Shown here piece by piece: positions 44,488 through 54,124 of a stretch of 64,000 bases of DNA. Position numbers and translations under genes: made by a program. The stretch's first letter is position 1; each line of letters starts with the position of its first letter. The notes beneath the pieces are model-generated. The model was not told the origin of the DNA. It ran no database searches and was given only the letters and a program-made list of their open reading frames with translations. The DNA comes from Chryseobacterium sp. 36-9. Its GTDB lineage: Bacteria > Bacteroidota > Bacteroidia > Flavobacteriales > Weeksellaceae. The DNA is taken from NCBI GenBank assembly GCA_001898785.1, contig MKVE01000022.1, positions 1 through 64,000 of the forward strand, given 5' to 3'.

Positions 44488-44529
44488 CTAATAAAAAGGG
44501 CAATTTATAAAAATGACCCTTTTTATTAG
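44488..44529. terminator. Hairpin terminator downstream of susD
   Basis: CTAATAAAAAGGG (44488-44500) and CCCTTTTTATTAG (44517-44529) form a perfect 13-bp stem around a 16-nt loop, with T-rich sequence following on the minus strand. It closes the SusC/SusD operon. Confidence 0.75.
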
Positions 44530-44562
44530 AGGAATTACATGTGTGAATATTTCACTTAAAAA

Positions 44563-46005
44563 CTACCACCCTGGATATTGCTTTATATTTGGATTAATAT
44601 TTATTTCATAATAAGGAATTGGTATTACCATTAATCTATTATTTGCTGGCACATTACAATTAGTGTCACAATTAGAATCTTTAATAATCGGAAGCCCATT
44701 ACGTTTTAAATCAAAATATCTATAACCTTCTGCAAAAAACTCTTTACGTCTTTCATCAAGAATTTTTTCAATAGAAATCGTAGAACTAAGAGTTTCCCCT
44801 CTACGTTGCTCAAATTCATTTAGAAAAATCAAAGCTTGAGGCGTTTGTCCCATTTTAAATAATGCCTCAATTCGATTAAGATATGCTTCAGAAAACCTTA
44901 ATAATCTAATATTTGTAGCGTAATTCCCCTCATTTGTAGTTCTCACCCACTTCTTACTAAAATAACCTTGTGGGGTATCCTGATTGGAACCTAAAACTCC
45001 AACTAATGAACTTCTCCAATCCGATGTATTATTTTTAAGTGGGACCATAAAACTTTGTCTAAATAAAATACTTTTATGGGATCCATTATTTGCATAAAAT
45101 GTTGCGGGATGTGCATTACCTCCAGTATTAAATATTGCTGTCTGTTCAATCTCAAAAACAGTTTCACTTTTGTTATCTATATTATCTGAGGAAGAGCTAC
45201 TAAAATAATTAGTATAAGATGTTTTATTGGTAATAGCAGCAAAGCTAATTGGAGACTTATTTATTACATCATTTGCATAATCTACAGCTTTTTGATAATC
45301 TCCACTACTACCTCTTGTTAAATATACTCTAGAAAGCAGTAGTTTTGCTGCTACTGGAGTTAAACACGATTTATTTTCTGGATAAGTATAATCATTACTT
45401 AATTGGTTAATAGCACTTACCAAATCATTTATGATATAATTATAAACTTCATTAACACTAGATCTTGCAAGCTTATTATTGGGATTATATTCTTCCGGTT
45501 GGATAGGAACACCATATTCTTGATTAACGCCAGATTTTGGGTCTGGAGAATAGAAGCATAATAAATAGAAATATGACATTGCTCTAGCAATTTTTGCTTC
45601 TGCCTTGTAATTTAATACAGTTTTTGATTCTTTTAATTTTCTATCTCCAATTACCATATTCGCTTGCTGAATTACATCGTAAAAAGAATCATACATGCCA
45701 AAATCGGAAATTTCCGGACTATATGACATTCTAGAAGTATTTAAAAAATAACCATCATTAGCCGTACTAACAAATGCATTATCTGACAATAAGTCCCCAA
45801 AAATAGAAATAGCAGCTCCGAACCCAGTGGAAGAACTCATCTGAGTATATACGCCATTCAATACTAACCTCATGTCATTTTCAGTATTGATAGCTTCTTC
45901 AAGTGGAGATCCAATTTCTGGTAATAATTGTAATCTTTCTTCACTACATGATGCTGTAAAGAGAATAGCACCAAGTGATAATATATATATAATTTTTTTA
46001 GTCAT
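44563..46005 (-). CDS. RagB/SusD family nutrient-uptake lipoprotein
   Basis: This 480-residue outer-membrane lipoprotein has a lipobox ending FTASC near residue 20 and a SusD-type helical scaffold. Family markers are AEAKIARAMSYFYLLCFY, a TPR-like core and the C-terminal ILDERRKEFFAEGYRYFDLKR. It would cap the SusC barrel and bind a glycan or peptide before import. It follows susC after 11 nt. The ligand cannot be told, since no degradative enzymes sit beside it. Confidence 0.9.
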   Translation of the reverse strand: MTKKIIYILSLGAILFTASCSEERLQLLPEIGSPLEEAINTENDMRLVLNGVYTQMSSSTGFGAAISIFGDLLSDNAFVSTANDGYFLNTSRMSYSPEISDFGMYDSFYDVIQQANMVIGDRKLKESKTVLNYKAEAKIARAMSYFYLLCFYSPDPKSGVNQEYGVPIQPEEYNPNNKLARSSVNEVYNYIINDLVSAINQLSNDYTYPENKSCLTPVAAKLLLSRVYLTRGSSGDYQKAVDYANDVINKSPISFAAITNKTSYTNYFSSSSSDNIDNKSETVFEIEQTAIFNTGGNAHPATFYANNGSHKSILFRQSFMVPLKNNTSDWRSSLVGVLGSNQDTPQGYFSKKWVRTTNEGNYATNIRLLRFSEAYLNRIEALFKMGQTPQALIFLNEFEQRRGETLSSTISIEKILDERRKEFFAEGYRYFDLKRNGLPIIKDSNCDTNCNVPANNRLMVIPIPYYEININPNIKQYPGW

Positions 46006-46016
46006 AATTTCTTATT

Positions 46017-48932
46017 TTAAAAATCTATAATTGTACCTATAGAAAAAGTTTTAAGAACAGGAGTAGTATAATCAAACAAACCTTTTGCCTCCCACCCAGA
46101 ATAGTTATATACTGATGCATTTGATTCCGGATCAAAGTTTAATTTTTTGTCAAAAGCATACATCCATAAATTTGTTCCCTTTATATATAAAGTAATATTA
46201 GTAACTCCTATGGATTCTTTTAGAGTATTTCCTAAAGAATAGGATAACTTTGCTTCTTTTAACCTTATATGATCACCTTTTCTCATCCAAAGTGTCGATG
46301 GAAATCCTCCTTGTGTAGCATTTCCAGCAATTTGCATCGGGTAAGTTGCATCTGTATTTTGAGGTGTCCAGCTATCATACAAAGCATCCGCAAGTTGATT
46401 CACATTGGTTGATGACCCCATATTCATCATATAGTTTTGATATAAATTGTGAACTGCATAATCAAATTGCCCCGTAAAGAATAAACTTAAATTAAAACCT
46501 TTATATCGAAACTCCGATCTAAAACCTGCTGTGTATTTAGGAAAAGGAGAAACATCTTGCCAAACTCTTTTTGCCTTAGTTCTGTCATTGGTTGTTGCGG
46601 TATGAGTTTCATCGGTCCAAAACAGACCTGTTCCTAATGGAAGATTTGGGTTTTGTCCATTATTTACTCCCGCCCAATCAAATGTATAATATTCACCTAA
46701 TAAATGTCCGCTTGCTAATGCTCTCATATTGTTTCCAGACTTTAATAGTGGCTCATCATAGTACTTTAAGTTATCTACAATGTTTTTATTATAAGAAAAA
46801 TTCCCTTCAATAAGCCATTTAAATTCTCCATTGAATGGCTTTGTTGATAAAACCGTTTCGATTCCTTTATTAGATATATCCGCAATATTCGCTAAATAGC
46901 TATTTGGGCCGCCATTTTGATAAGAAATTGGTGATTGGAATATCGCATCAGAAGTTTTTTTATTATATACATCTATTGATCCTGAAAACTTCCCATTAAA
47001 TAAACCAAAATCTAACCCTATATTTAATTGTTTTGCTACTTCCCATTTTAAATCTGGATTTCCAGCAACAGAAATTGTTGTAGCATTTTGATCGGCATAA
47101 TTTGTTGGTGCTACTGAAGAAAACTGATTATACTGTTGTCCCCAAGAATCTGCATAAGGTATATTTCCAATTTCTCCATAACTTCCTCTTAGAACTAATT
47201 CTGAAAAAATTGATGGTAAAAAATTTTCATTAACAATATTCCATGATGCTGCAGCTGACCAAAAAATTCCATTTTTTTCATTGGCGCCTAATGTAGAATT
47301 TGAATCTCTTCTTAGCTGTCCAGAAATAGTGTATTTATTATTGAATGTATAGTTTAGTCTTGAAAAATAAGATATTTGAAGCCATTTATAAAATGAATCT
47401 CCAACTTGTGCAAAATCAGGATTTCCATAAGAGAGATATGGCTTATACACTTCGAACCCTCTTATGTAAGAATCAAATGATTTTCTAGTATGTTCTTGAT
47501 ATTCCATCCCTAAATAGACTTGAAGATCATGTCTTTTATCAAATACCTTTCTATAGCTTATTGAATTACTCCAGTTCCAATCGAAAACTTTAGTTGTAGA
47601 TTTTTGTAATTGTCCTTGAGGTTCTATAAAAGTTCCATCTCCAACACCAGGTTGATCCCAATGCATTTCATCTAAAGCTTGGTATTGACTTCCAAATAAT
47701 GAATAGAAATACCAATTTTTAACAAATTCATAATCTGCAAAAGCAGATGCAATCCAAGTTTGAATTTGACCTGCTTCATAATTTGACTTTCTAACAGCAA
47801 CAGGATTATAGAAACTAGTCACACCTCCCAAATTTCCCATATTATAGCCTCCATCAGAATTATAAACTGGATAAATTGGAGCCAATCTCAAAGCAGTAAA
47901 CCAAGGGTTTGAAGAATAGCCTGTATCCAAAAAAGTATTCCTATTAACTGATGTAAAGTTGCCATCAAATCCTAATTTTACTTTTTCTGTTTTATGATTT
48001 ATTGCTGCATTGAAACTGTATCTATCAAATCCACTATTAATTACGAGCGGTTTATTTTGGTAATAATTAGCCCCTAATCTAAACGATGTATTTTCACCTC
48101 CACCGGCTGCTGAAATATTATATGTGTTAACATATGATTGATTTCTCATAATTGCCTTTTTCCAATCTGTATTGGTATAGCCATCATATGGTGTTACTTC
48201 GCCATTTTCATTTACAAAAGCTGTATTTGTAAAATCAGTTACCGCAGCTCCTAAAGAAGAATATGCACTTGGATTAGCATTATATTTTGCAAGCCCTCCC
48301 CACTGTAGATACTCGCTTGCATTCAACCATTTTTGTTTATCAAAGGCAACTTCTTGAAAAGCCATATCTGATGAAAACGTATAAGCTGTCTTCTGGTTAT
48401 ATTTTCCTTTCTTGGTAGTAATTACAATAACACCATTTGCTCCTCGAGAACCATAAATAGCTGTTGCAGAGGCATCCTTCAATACAGAAACACTCTCAAT
48501 TTGATTTGGATCTATGCTTGCTAAAGGATTCCAAGAGGCCATTATACTAGCATTATCACTCCCTTTTCCAACCACTACACCATCAATAACATACAAAGGG
48601 TTTGGCGTTCCAATTAAAGAACCAACCCCCCTTATAGTTATTAAATTTGATGATCCAGGGTCTCCACCATTAGATGAAAATGTCAATCCTGCAACTCTAC
48701 CATTTAAAACCTCATCTACAGAAGAAAAAGGTGTTGATTCGAAATTGGCTTTAGAAACAACATTGTAAGATCCTACCTTTTGTGCTGGGTCTAATTTTAC
48801 ACCACCAACTAAAACCACCTCTTCAATATCTTTGGTTTTTGTGGTAGTATCGCTTTTCTTCTTTTGTGCCATTAATGCTTGTCCCGTAAAGAACAATACG
48901 CCAACGGATAACAATCGTAATTTTACATTCAT
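46017..48932 (-). CDS. SusC/RagA family TonB-dependent outer-membrane transporter
   Basis: This 971-residue protein has a signal peptide ending near ALMAQ, a TonB box DIEEVVLVG (about residues 35-43), a plug domain with ITIRGVGSLIGTPNPLYVIDGV and SVLKDASATAIYGSRGANGVIVITTKKG, and a C-terminal barrel. The usual N-terminal carboxypeptidase-regulatory-like domain is absent. It imports a ligand bound by the SusD lipoprotein, energised by TonB. The pair is more AT-rich than its neighbours, and no anti-sigma or sigma gene lies beside it. Confidence 0.93.
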   Translation of the reverse strand: MNVKLRLLSVGVLFFTGQALMAQKKKSDTTTKTKDIEEVVLVGGVKLDPAQKVGSYNVVSKANFESTPFSSVDEVLNGRVAGLTFSSNGGDPGSSNLITIRGVGSLIGTPNPLYVIDGVVVGKGSDNASIMASWNPLASIDPNQIESVSVLKDASATAIYGSRGANGVIVITTKKGKYNQKTAYTFSSDMAFQEVAFDKQKWLNASEYLQWGGLAKYNANPSAYSSLGAAVTDFTNTAFVNENGEVTPYDGYTNTDWKKAIMRNQSYVNTYNISAAGGGENTSFRLGANYYQNKPLVINSGFDRYSFNAAINHKTEKVKLGFDGNFTSVNRNTFLDTGYSSNPWFTALRLAPIYPVYNSDGGYNMGNLGGVTSFYNPVAVRKSNYEAGQIQTWIASAFADYEFVKNWYFYSLFGSQYQALDEMHWDQPGVGDGTFIEPQGQLQKSTTKVFDWNWSNSISYRKVFDKRHDLQVYLGMEYQEHTRKSFDSYIRGFEVYKPYLSYGNPDFAQVGDSFYKWLQISYFSRLNYTFNNKYTISGQLRRDSNSTLGANEKNGIFWSAAASWNIVNENFLPSIFSELVLRGSYGEIGNIPYADSWGQQYNQFSSVAPTNYADQNATTISVAGNPDLKWEVAKQLNIGLDFGLFNGKFSGSIDVYNKKTSDAIFQSPISYQNGGPNSYLANIADISNKGIETVLSTKPFNGEFKWLIEGNFSYNKNIVDNLKYYDEPLLKSGNNMRALASGHLLGEYYTFDWAGVNNGQNPNLPLGTGLFWTDETHTATTNDRTKAKRVWQDVSPFPKYTAGFRSEFRYKGFNLSLFFTGQFDYAVHNLYQNYMMNMGSSTNVNQLADALYDSWTPQNTDATYPMQIAGNATQGGFPSTLWMRKGDHIRLKEAKLSYSLGNTLKESIGVTNITLYIKGTNLWMYAFDKKLNFDPESNASVYNYSGWEAKGLFDYTTPVLKTFSIGTIIDF

Positions 48933-48957
48933 ATTAACACTATTTAATTATAATTTG

Positions 48958-48988
48958 CAAATATGTTAAAAAAAATTAACACCAACAA
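48958..48988 (-). promoter_or_regulatory. Promoter of the susC-susD operon
   Basis: On the minus strand, TTG (48988-48986), a 20-nt spacer and CATATTTG (48965-48958) match the consensus except for the first -7 base. It is 26 nt before the start. The remaining gap up to 49183 shows only AT-rich sequence. Confidence 0.55.
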
Positions 48989-49183
48989 ATTGACAAATTA
49001 AATGATGCAACAAAATTTAATTTTAATTACAAACTATATATTTCAATAAGCATTATTATTAGAAATTGATTCAATTTTATTGCTAAAAATAACAATATCG
49101 AAAACCATACATTGTTAAAGTATTGAATACTTGAAAATGATAAAAAAATTATTTAGAATAAATACAAATAAAGTGTTTACATA

Positions 49184-49209
49184 AAAAAACCTGCTAATCA
49201 GCAGGTTTT
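49184..49209 (-). terminator. Intrinsic terminator after infB
   Basis: On the minus strand AAAACCTGCT pairs with AGCAGGTTTT around GATT, followed by a T tract. It begins 5 nt past the infB stop. Confidence 0.85.
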
Positions 49210-49213
49210 GATA

Positions 49214-52060
49214 TTATTTCAACTTTTTCTTAACAGCTACTTCTTCGTAGACTTCAAGAATATCGCCTACTTCTATGTCGTTATAGCCTTTGATATTAAG
49301 ACCACATTCATAACCCTTGGTTACCTCTTTGACGTCGTCTTTGAAACGTTTCAAACTTTCCAGTTCACCATCGAATTTCACAATACCATCTCTTAAAAGT
49401 CTAATCTTAGAATTTCTCGTTACTTTTCCTGTAAGAACCATACATCCTGCAATCGATCCAACTTTAGAAATCTTAAATACTTCTCTGATCTCAACATTAC
49501 CAATAACTTGTTCTTGTATCTCCGGAGAAAGTAATCCTTCCATCGCTTCCTTAACTTCATCAATTGCTTTATAGATAATAGAGTAAGTTCTGATTTCAAC
49601 TTCTTCTTTATCAGCAATATCTTTTGCATTAACGCTAGCTCTTACATTAAATCCGATAACAATCGCATCCGATGCTGCAGCTAATAGAATATCACTTTCT
49701 GTAATCTGTCCAACACCTTTGTGAAGGATGTTAACCTGAATTTCCTCAGTTGACAATCTCTGCAACTGATCAGATAATGCCTCTACAGATCCGTCCACGT
49801 CACCTTTAAGAATAATATTCAATTCTTTGAAATCTCCTAAAGCGATACGACGTCCAATCTCATCCAACGTAAGATGTTTCTTAGTTCTGATAGATTGTTC
49901 ACGTTGAAGTTGTTCTCTCTTATTAGCAATAGTCTTCGCTTCTCTTTCGTCAGCAAAAACCCTGAATTTATCACCCGCAGTTGGCGCTCCGTCCAAACCA
50001 AGAATGGTAACAGGAATTGATGGTCCTGCTTTTTCCATTGGTTTACCTCTTTCGTCCAACATAGCTTTCACTTTACCGTGATTTTTCCCAGCAAGTACAT
50101 AATCACCAACAGTTAAAGTTCCATTTTGAACTAACATTGTAGCAACATATCCACGACCTTTATCCAAAGCTGCTTCAATGACTACTCCACTTGCTTGTTT
50201 GTTTGGATTGGATTTCAATTCCAAAAGTTCAGCTTGTAAAAGAACCTTTTCTAATAACAATTCAACATTGTTACCAAATTTAGCTGAAATTTCTTGCGCT
50301 TGAACATTTCCACCCCATTCTTCAACCAATACATTCATAGCAGAAAGCTGCTCTCTGATTTTATCAGGATTAGCATTTGGCTTATCCACTTTGTTGATGG
50401 CGATAATCATCGGAACGCCAGCAGCCTGTGCGTGCGCAATAGCTTCTTTGGTTTGCGGCATTACGTCATCATCGGCAGCCACTACAATAATCGCAATATC
50501 GGTAACCTGCGCACCTCTCGCTCTCATCGCTGTAAAGGCTTCGTGACCTGGTGTATCTAAGAATGTAATTCTTTGTCCATTTTCCAGCTTCACATTATAT
50601 GCACCAATGTGCTGAGTAATTCCTCCGGATTCGCCGGCAATAACATTTGTTTTTCTAACATAATCCAGCAATGATGTTTTACCGTGGTCAACGTGTCCCA
50701 TCACCGTTACGATAGGTGCTCTTGGCAACAAATCTTCTTCTGCATCCGGTTCTTCTTCGGCTGCAGCCTCTTCGATGTCAGCATCCGAGAATTCGATTTT
50801 ATAACCAAATTCGTCAGCTACCAATGTTAAGGTATCAGCTTCCAAACGCTGGTTCATTGTTACCATCACGCCTAATGAGAAACAAGCAGAAATAACTTCA
50901 GTTGCACTTACATTCATTAATGAAGCCAACTCACTTACTGTAATGAATTCTGTAACTTTTAAAGTTCTGTCTTGTGCGTCAATCTCTTGTTGAAGCTCGT
51001 CTTGCTCTCTTCTCCAGGTTCTCTTTTCTTTTCTATGTTTGGAACCTTTAGACTTACCTCCTTTGTTAGTCAGTTTTTCTAAAGTTTCTTTAATTTGATT
51101 TTTAACCTGCTCATCCGTAAGTTCAACCGGCATTACACGAGCTTGGCCTCTGTTGTTTCCACCACGGTTGTTGTTATTGCCTCGGTTGTTATTATTTCCG
51201 CCACGGTTTCCGCCTTGGTTATTGCTACCTTGGCCCTGCGGACGGTTTTGACCGCCTTGGCCTGGTCTGTTTCCTCCTCCTTGCTGATTGTTACCTTGAC
51301 CCGCATTATTCTGTCCTGGAACATCCTTAGTAATACGCTTTCTTTTCTTTTTGGCCGCGTTATTATTAGAATTACCAGAAGGTTTTGGTTTGTTAAACTG
51401 AGAAAGATCTACAGTTTGTTTCAAAATTTTTGGTCCGTCTAATTTTTGATAAACCGTTTCAATTTTTTGAGGTTCATCTGATTCTGGAGCAGAAGTTACA
51501 ACAGGTTCAGGTGCTTTTTCAACTTTCGCTTCAGGTTTTTTTTCTTCCTGAACGGCTGGAGCTGACGTTTCTTTAACTTCTGCTTTTTCTTTAGAAGCTT
51601 TTGGTTTGTTGCTTTCAAGTTTTGATAAATCAATTTTATCCAAAACTTTGAACTCTTGTTTCTCCTCCTTCTTTATAATTTCCGGCTTTTCCTCATGAAC
51701 CTTTTCCTGTACTGGTTCTACTGGAGCTACCTCTTCAGACGGTTTTGCAGGATTAAGATCTATTTTTCCTAGAACCTTGGTTTCAGGTTTTAGATTTGCT
51801 TTGGCTCTTATTACCTCAGGAGCTTTTTCTTCAATTGCTAATTTTTCATCAGGAACTTTAGAAATCACTACCTCATGAGAAGCTTTTCTTTGTTCTCCAT
51901 CTTTTCGGAACTCAGCTTCCAATGCAGAAAATGCCTGGTCTTCTAATAGAGCGTTAGGATTACTGTCCACAGCTATGCCTTTGCTCTGGAGATATTCCAC
52001 AGCTCTGGGTATAGATATGTTCAGTTCTTTAACGGCTTTATTTAATCTTATTTTTGGCAT
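49214..52060 (-). CDS. infB: Translation initiation factor IF-2
   Basis: IF-2 is the GTPase that places initiator tRNA on the ribosome. The 948-residue protein starts with the IF2-N fold ([20 protein letters not shown]), then has a long disordered region (about 85-320) rich in K, E and P and then in N, G, Q and R (NNRGG, GGNRGG runs). A second IF2-N part follows, then the G domain with GHVDHGKT near residue 453, DTPGHEAF and NKVDKPN, and C-terminal domains II-IV. It is the last gene of the rimP-nusA-infB operon. Confidence 0.97.
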   Translation of the reverse strand: MPKIRLNKAVKELNISIPRAVEYLQSKGIAVDSNPNALLEDQAFSALEAEFRKDGEQRKASHEVVISKVPDEKLAIEEKAPEVIRAKANLKPETKVLGKIDLNPAKPSEEVAPVEPVQEKVHEEKPEIIKKEEKQEFKVLDKIDLSKLESNKPKASKEKAEVKETSAPAVQEEKKPEAKVEKAPEPVVTSAPESDEPQKIETVYQKLDGPKILKQTVDLSQFNKPKPSGNSNNNAAKKKRKRITKDVPGQNNAGQGNNQQGGGNRPGQGGQNRPQGQGSNNQGGNRGGNNNNRGNNNNRGGNNRGQARVMPVELTDEQVKNQIKETLEKLTNKGGKSKGSKHRKEKRTWRREQDELQQEIDAQDRTLKVTEFITVSELASLMNVSATEVISACFSLGVMVTMNQRLEADTLTLVADEFGYKIEFSDADIEEAAAEEEPDAEEDLLPRAPIVTVMGHVDHGKTSLLDYVRKTNVIAGESGGITQHIGAYNVKLENGQRITFLDTPGHEAFTAMRARGAQVTDIAIIVVAADDDVMPQTKEAIAHAQAAGVPMIIAINKVDKPNANPDKIREQLSAMNVLVEEWGGNVQAQEISAKFGNNVELLLEKVLLQAELLELKSNPNKQASGVVIEAALDKGRGYVATMLVQNGTLTVGDYVLAGKNHGKVKAMLDERGKPMEKAGPSIPVTILGLDGAPTAGDKFRVFADEREAKTIANKREQLQREQSIRTKKHLTLDEIGRRIALGDFKELNIILKGDVDGSVEALSDQLQRLSTEEIQVNILHKGVGQITESDILLAAASDAIVIGFNVRASVNAKDIADKEEVEIRTYSIIYKAIDEVKEAMEGLLSPEIQEQVIGNVEIREVFKISKVGSIAGCMVLTGKVTRNSKIRLLRDGIVKFDGELESLKRFKDDVKEVTKGYECGLNIKGYNDIEVGDILEVYEEVAVKKKLK

Positions 52061-52168
52061 AAATATTAATTTGCTTTTGGCTTTTAGCGTTTTAAGCTTT
52101 CAAGCTTCTATTTTTCTTTTTATTAAGTTATTTGATTCTCAGAATTAATTCTGAAATAAATTTCAATC

Positions 52169-53401
52169 TTATTCTAATTCTTCTCTTAGAATATTTTTCA
52201 CTTCTTCAATTGTTTCCTCTTCCAGGTCAACAATATTCAGCAACGCTTCTGTATCTTTATCAAGAACACTTCTTGCAGTATTCAATCCGACTTTTTTGAA
52301 CTCATCGATAATCCAAGATTCGATCTCGTCATTGAACTCTACTAATTCAACATCATCATCTTCCGAAGTTTCTCTGTAAACATCGATCTCATATCCTGAC
52401 AACCATGATGCCAATTTGATATTCTGACCTTGTTTACCTATCACTTTAGAAATCTCGTCAACCGGTGTATAAACCAAAGCATAATTAGTTTCCGGATTAA
52501 CCTCAATCTTATTAATTGTAATATTTCCTAAAGCTCTTTTCACAAGAATCTCAGGATTCTTAGACCATTGGATCACATCGATATTTTCGTTTCTTAATTC
52601 TCTTACAACCCCGTGGATTCTTGAACCTTTCACACCAACACAAGCTCCAACCGGATCAATTCTATCATCATAAGCATCTACGGCAATCTTCGCTTTTTCA
52701 CCTGGGATTCTAACTACTTTTTTCAAGATAATTGTTCCATCCTGGATCTCCGGAATCTCAAGCTCTAATAATTCTTCAAGGAATTTAGGCGCTGTTCTGG
52801 AAACCATAATCTGAGGTTTTGATCCTCTGAAATCCACACTTTCCACAATCGCTCTTACATTATCACCTTTTTTGAAAAAATCAGAAGGGATTTGATTTTC
52901 TTTTGGAAGAATGAATTCATTCCCTTCATCATCCAACAAAATCACGTGCTTGTGACGGATATGGTGAACCTCTCCAACTACCAATTCTCCAATCTTGTCA
53001 CGGAACTGATCATATAAAGCAGCATTAAAATGCTCTTGGATTTTTGTAGCCAAGATCTGCTTAAGTGTTAAGATATTTCTTCTTCCTAATTTGGAAACAG
53101 GAATCTCTTGCGTATATTCTTCACCTACTTCAAAAGTCGGGTCAATTTTTCTAACTTCAGAAATCTCGATTTCCAGGTCATCATCCTCAGACATCTCATC
53201 CTCAACAATCACTTTGTTCAAAAAGATCTGAAAATCTCCTTTATCAGGATTCACAATCACATCAAAATGGTCATCAGAATCATATCGTTTTCTAAGAAGA
53301 GTCTTAAGAGAATCTTCGATAATAGCCATTAAATCTATTTTGCTGATATTTTTTATTTCTTTAAAATCACCAAAGGCTTCTATTAAAGCTAAATTATCCA
53401 T
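52169..53401 (-). CDS. nusA: Transcription elongation/termination factor NusA
   Basis: NusA binds RNA polymerase and tunes pausing, termination and antitermination. The 410-residue protein has the N-terminal polymerase-binding domain, an S1 domain (GELVVGEVHHIRHKHVILL), and two KH domains (DPVGACVGVKGSRIHGVVREL and VIGKQGQNIKLASWL). ATG 53401 starts the conserved MDNLALIEAFGDFKEIK; the frame upstream is a heptad repeat array. The gene lies 67 bp after rimP. Confidence 0.96.
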   Translation of the reverse strand: MDNLALIEAFGDFKEIKNISKIDLMAIIEDSLKTLLRKRYDSDDHFDVIVNPDKGDFQIFLNKVIVEDEMSEDDDLEIEISEVRKIDPTFEVGEEYTQEIPVSKLGRRNILTLKQILATKIQEHFNAALYDQFRDKIGELVVGEVHHIRHKHVILLDDEGNEFILPKENQIPSDFFKKGDNVRAIVESVDFRGSKPQIMVSRTAPKFLEELLELEIPEIQDGTIILKKVVRIPGEKAKIAVDAYDDRIDPVGACVGVKGSRIHGVVRELRNENIDVIQWSKNPEILVKRALGNITINKIEVNPETNYALVYTPVDEISKVIGKQGQNIKLASWLSGYEIDVYRETSEDDDVELVEFNDEIESWIIDEFKKVGLNTARSVLDKDTEALLNIVDLEEETIEEVKNILREELE

Positions 53402-53408
53402 ATTTAAT

Positions 53409-53443
53409 TTATAAATGATAATTGATGATTGATAATTGATCGT
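53409..53443. repeat. Heptad array upstream of nusA
   Basis: TTATAAA, TGATAAT, TGATGAT, TGATAAT and TGATCGT follow one another with an exact 7-nt period. They end 8 nt before the nusA start, inside the rimP-nusA spacer. Confidence 0.55.
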
Positions 53444-53472
53444 ATAACAAGTCAATATCTTTCATCATATTG

Positions 53473-53940
53473 TTAAAATTTTATTACTACTAATGCTTTT
53501 TTGATTTCGGAATAAGGAATCTCTTTATCTTCAACCACATCTTCTTTTCCTTTTCCAATTAATTTAGGTCTTCTGTATTCTAGTCGGATTACAATTTTTT
53601 CTTCATCCACATTCACCAATTCTCCTTCAACTTTGGAATCATCACTTAACAATATATCAATTGATCTTCCAATATTCTTTCTGAATTGTCTTGGAAATTC
53701 CAATGGCTCACTCAATCCAGCAGACATTACCTGCAAACTAAAATCGTGCTCTTCACGATCCATATTAAATTCAATTGCTCTGCTTGCATCCAAACAATCC
53801 TGAAGCGTAACACCATTGTCACCATCCAAAATCACTGTAATATCCGAAGATGCAGAAATTTTAAGATCTACTAAAAAAAGATCCGGTCTTGTTAAAAGAA
53901 ACTCGTTGAGTAAACGATGTATTTCCGTTTTAAAATCCAT
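53473..53940 (-). CDS. rimP: Ribosome maturation factor RimP
   Basis: RimP assists assembly of the 30S subunit. The 155-residue protein has the two-domain layout: an N-terminal alpha/beta part ending DGDNGVTLQDCLDASRAIEFNMD and SLQVMSAGLSEPLEFPRQFRKN, and a C-terminal SH3-like barrel (SKVEGELVNVDEEKIVIRLEY). ATG 53940 is preferred to the GTG three codons upstream. It heads the operon with nusA and infB. Confidence 0.93.
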   Translation of the reverse strand: MDFKTEIHRLLNEFLLTRPDLFLVDLKISASSDITVILDGDNGVTLQDCLDASRAIEFNMDREEHDFSLQVMSAGLSEPLEFPRQFRKNIGRSIDILLSDDSKVEGELVNVDEEKIVIRLEYRRPKLIGKGKEDVVEDKEIPYSEIKKALVVIKF

Positions 53941-53967
53941 AATTATCACCAGCTAATTACATCTACG

Positions 53968-53993
53968 AAAAAAGGCATTCTTGCGAAAGCCTT
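53968..53993 (-). terminator. Terminator-like hairpin in the rimP leader
   Basis: On the minus strand AAGGC-T-TTC pairs with GAA-T-GCCTT around a GCAA loop, with a T-T mismatch, and six T residues follow. It lies between the predicted transcription start and the rimP ATG, where it could act as an attenuator. Confidence 0.5.
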
Positions 53994-54017
53994 CCCATTT
54001 TTCCCGTAAATCTTTTG

Positions 54018-54048
54018 CAAAGATAATTATTTTTTCTTTAATATACAA
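54018..54048 (-). promoter_or_regulatory. Promoter of the rimP-nusA-infB operon
   Basis: On the minus strand, TTG (54048-54046), a 20-nt spacer and TATCTTTG (54025-54018) match the Bacteroidota consensus exactly. The leader to rimP is about 70 nt. Confidence 0.75.
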
Positions 54049-54092
54049 GAAACCAATTATTTCAATTATACATACTGCAAGTAATTTTTTCT

Positions 54093-54100
54093 TATTTTTG
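54093..54100 (+). promoter_or_regulatory. Bacteroidota -7 box of the polysaccharide operon
   Basis: TATTTTTG fits TAnnTTTG, 24 nt before the GTG start of ugd. No clear -33 TTG is present. It is divergent from the rimP promoter 45 bp away. Confidence 0.5.
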
Positions 54101-54124
54101 CCAGAATTTTAAAACTTATTCTTT

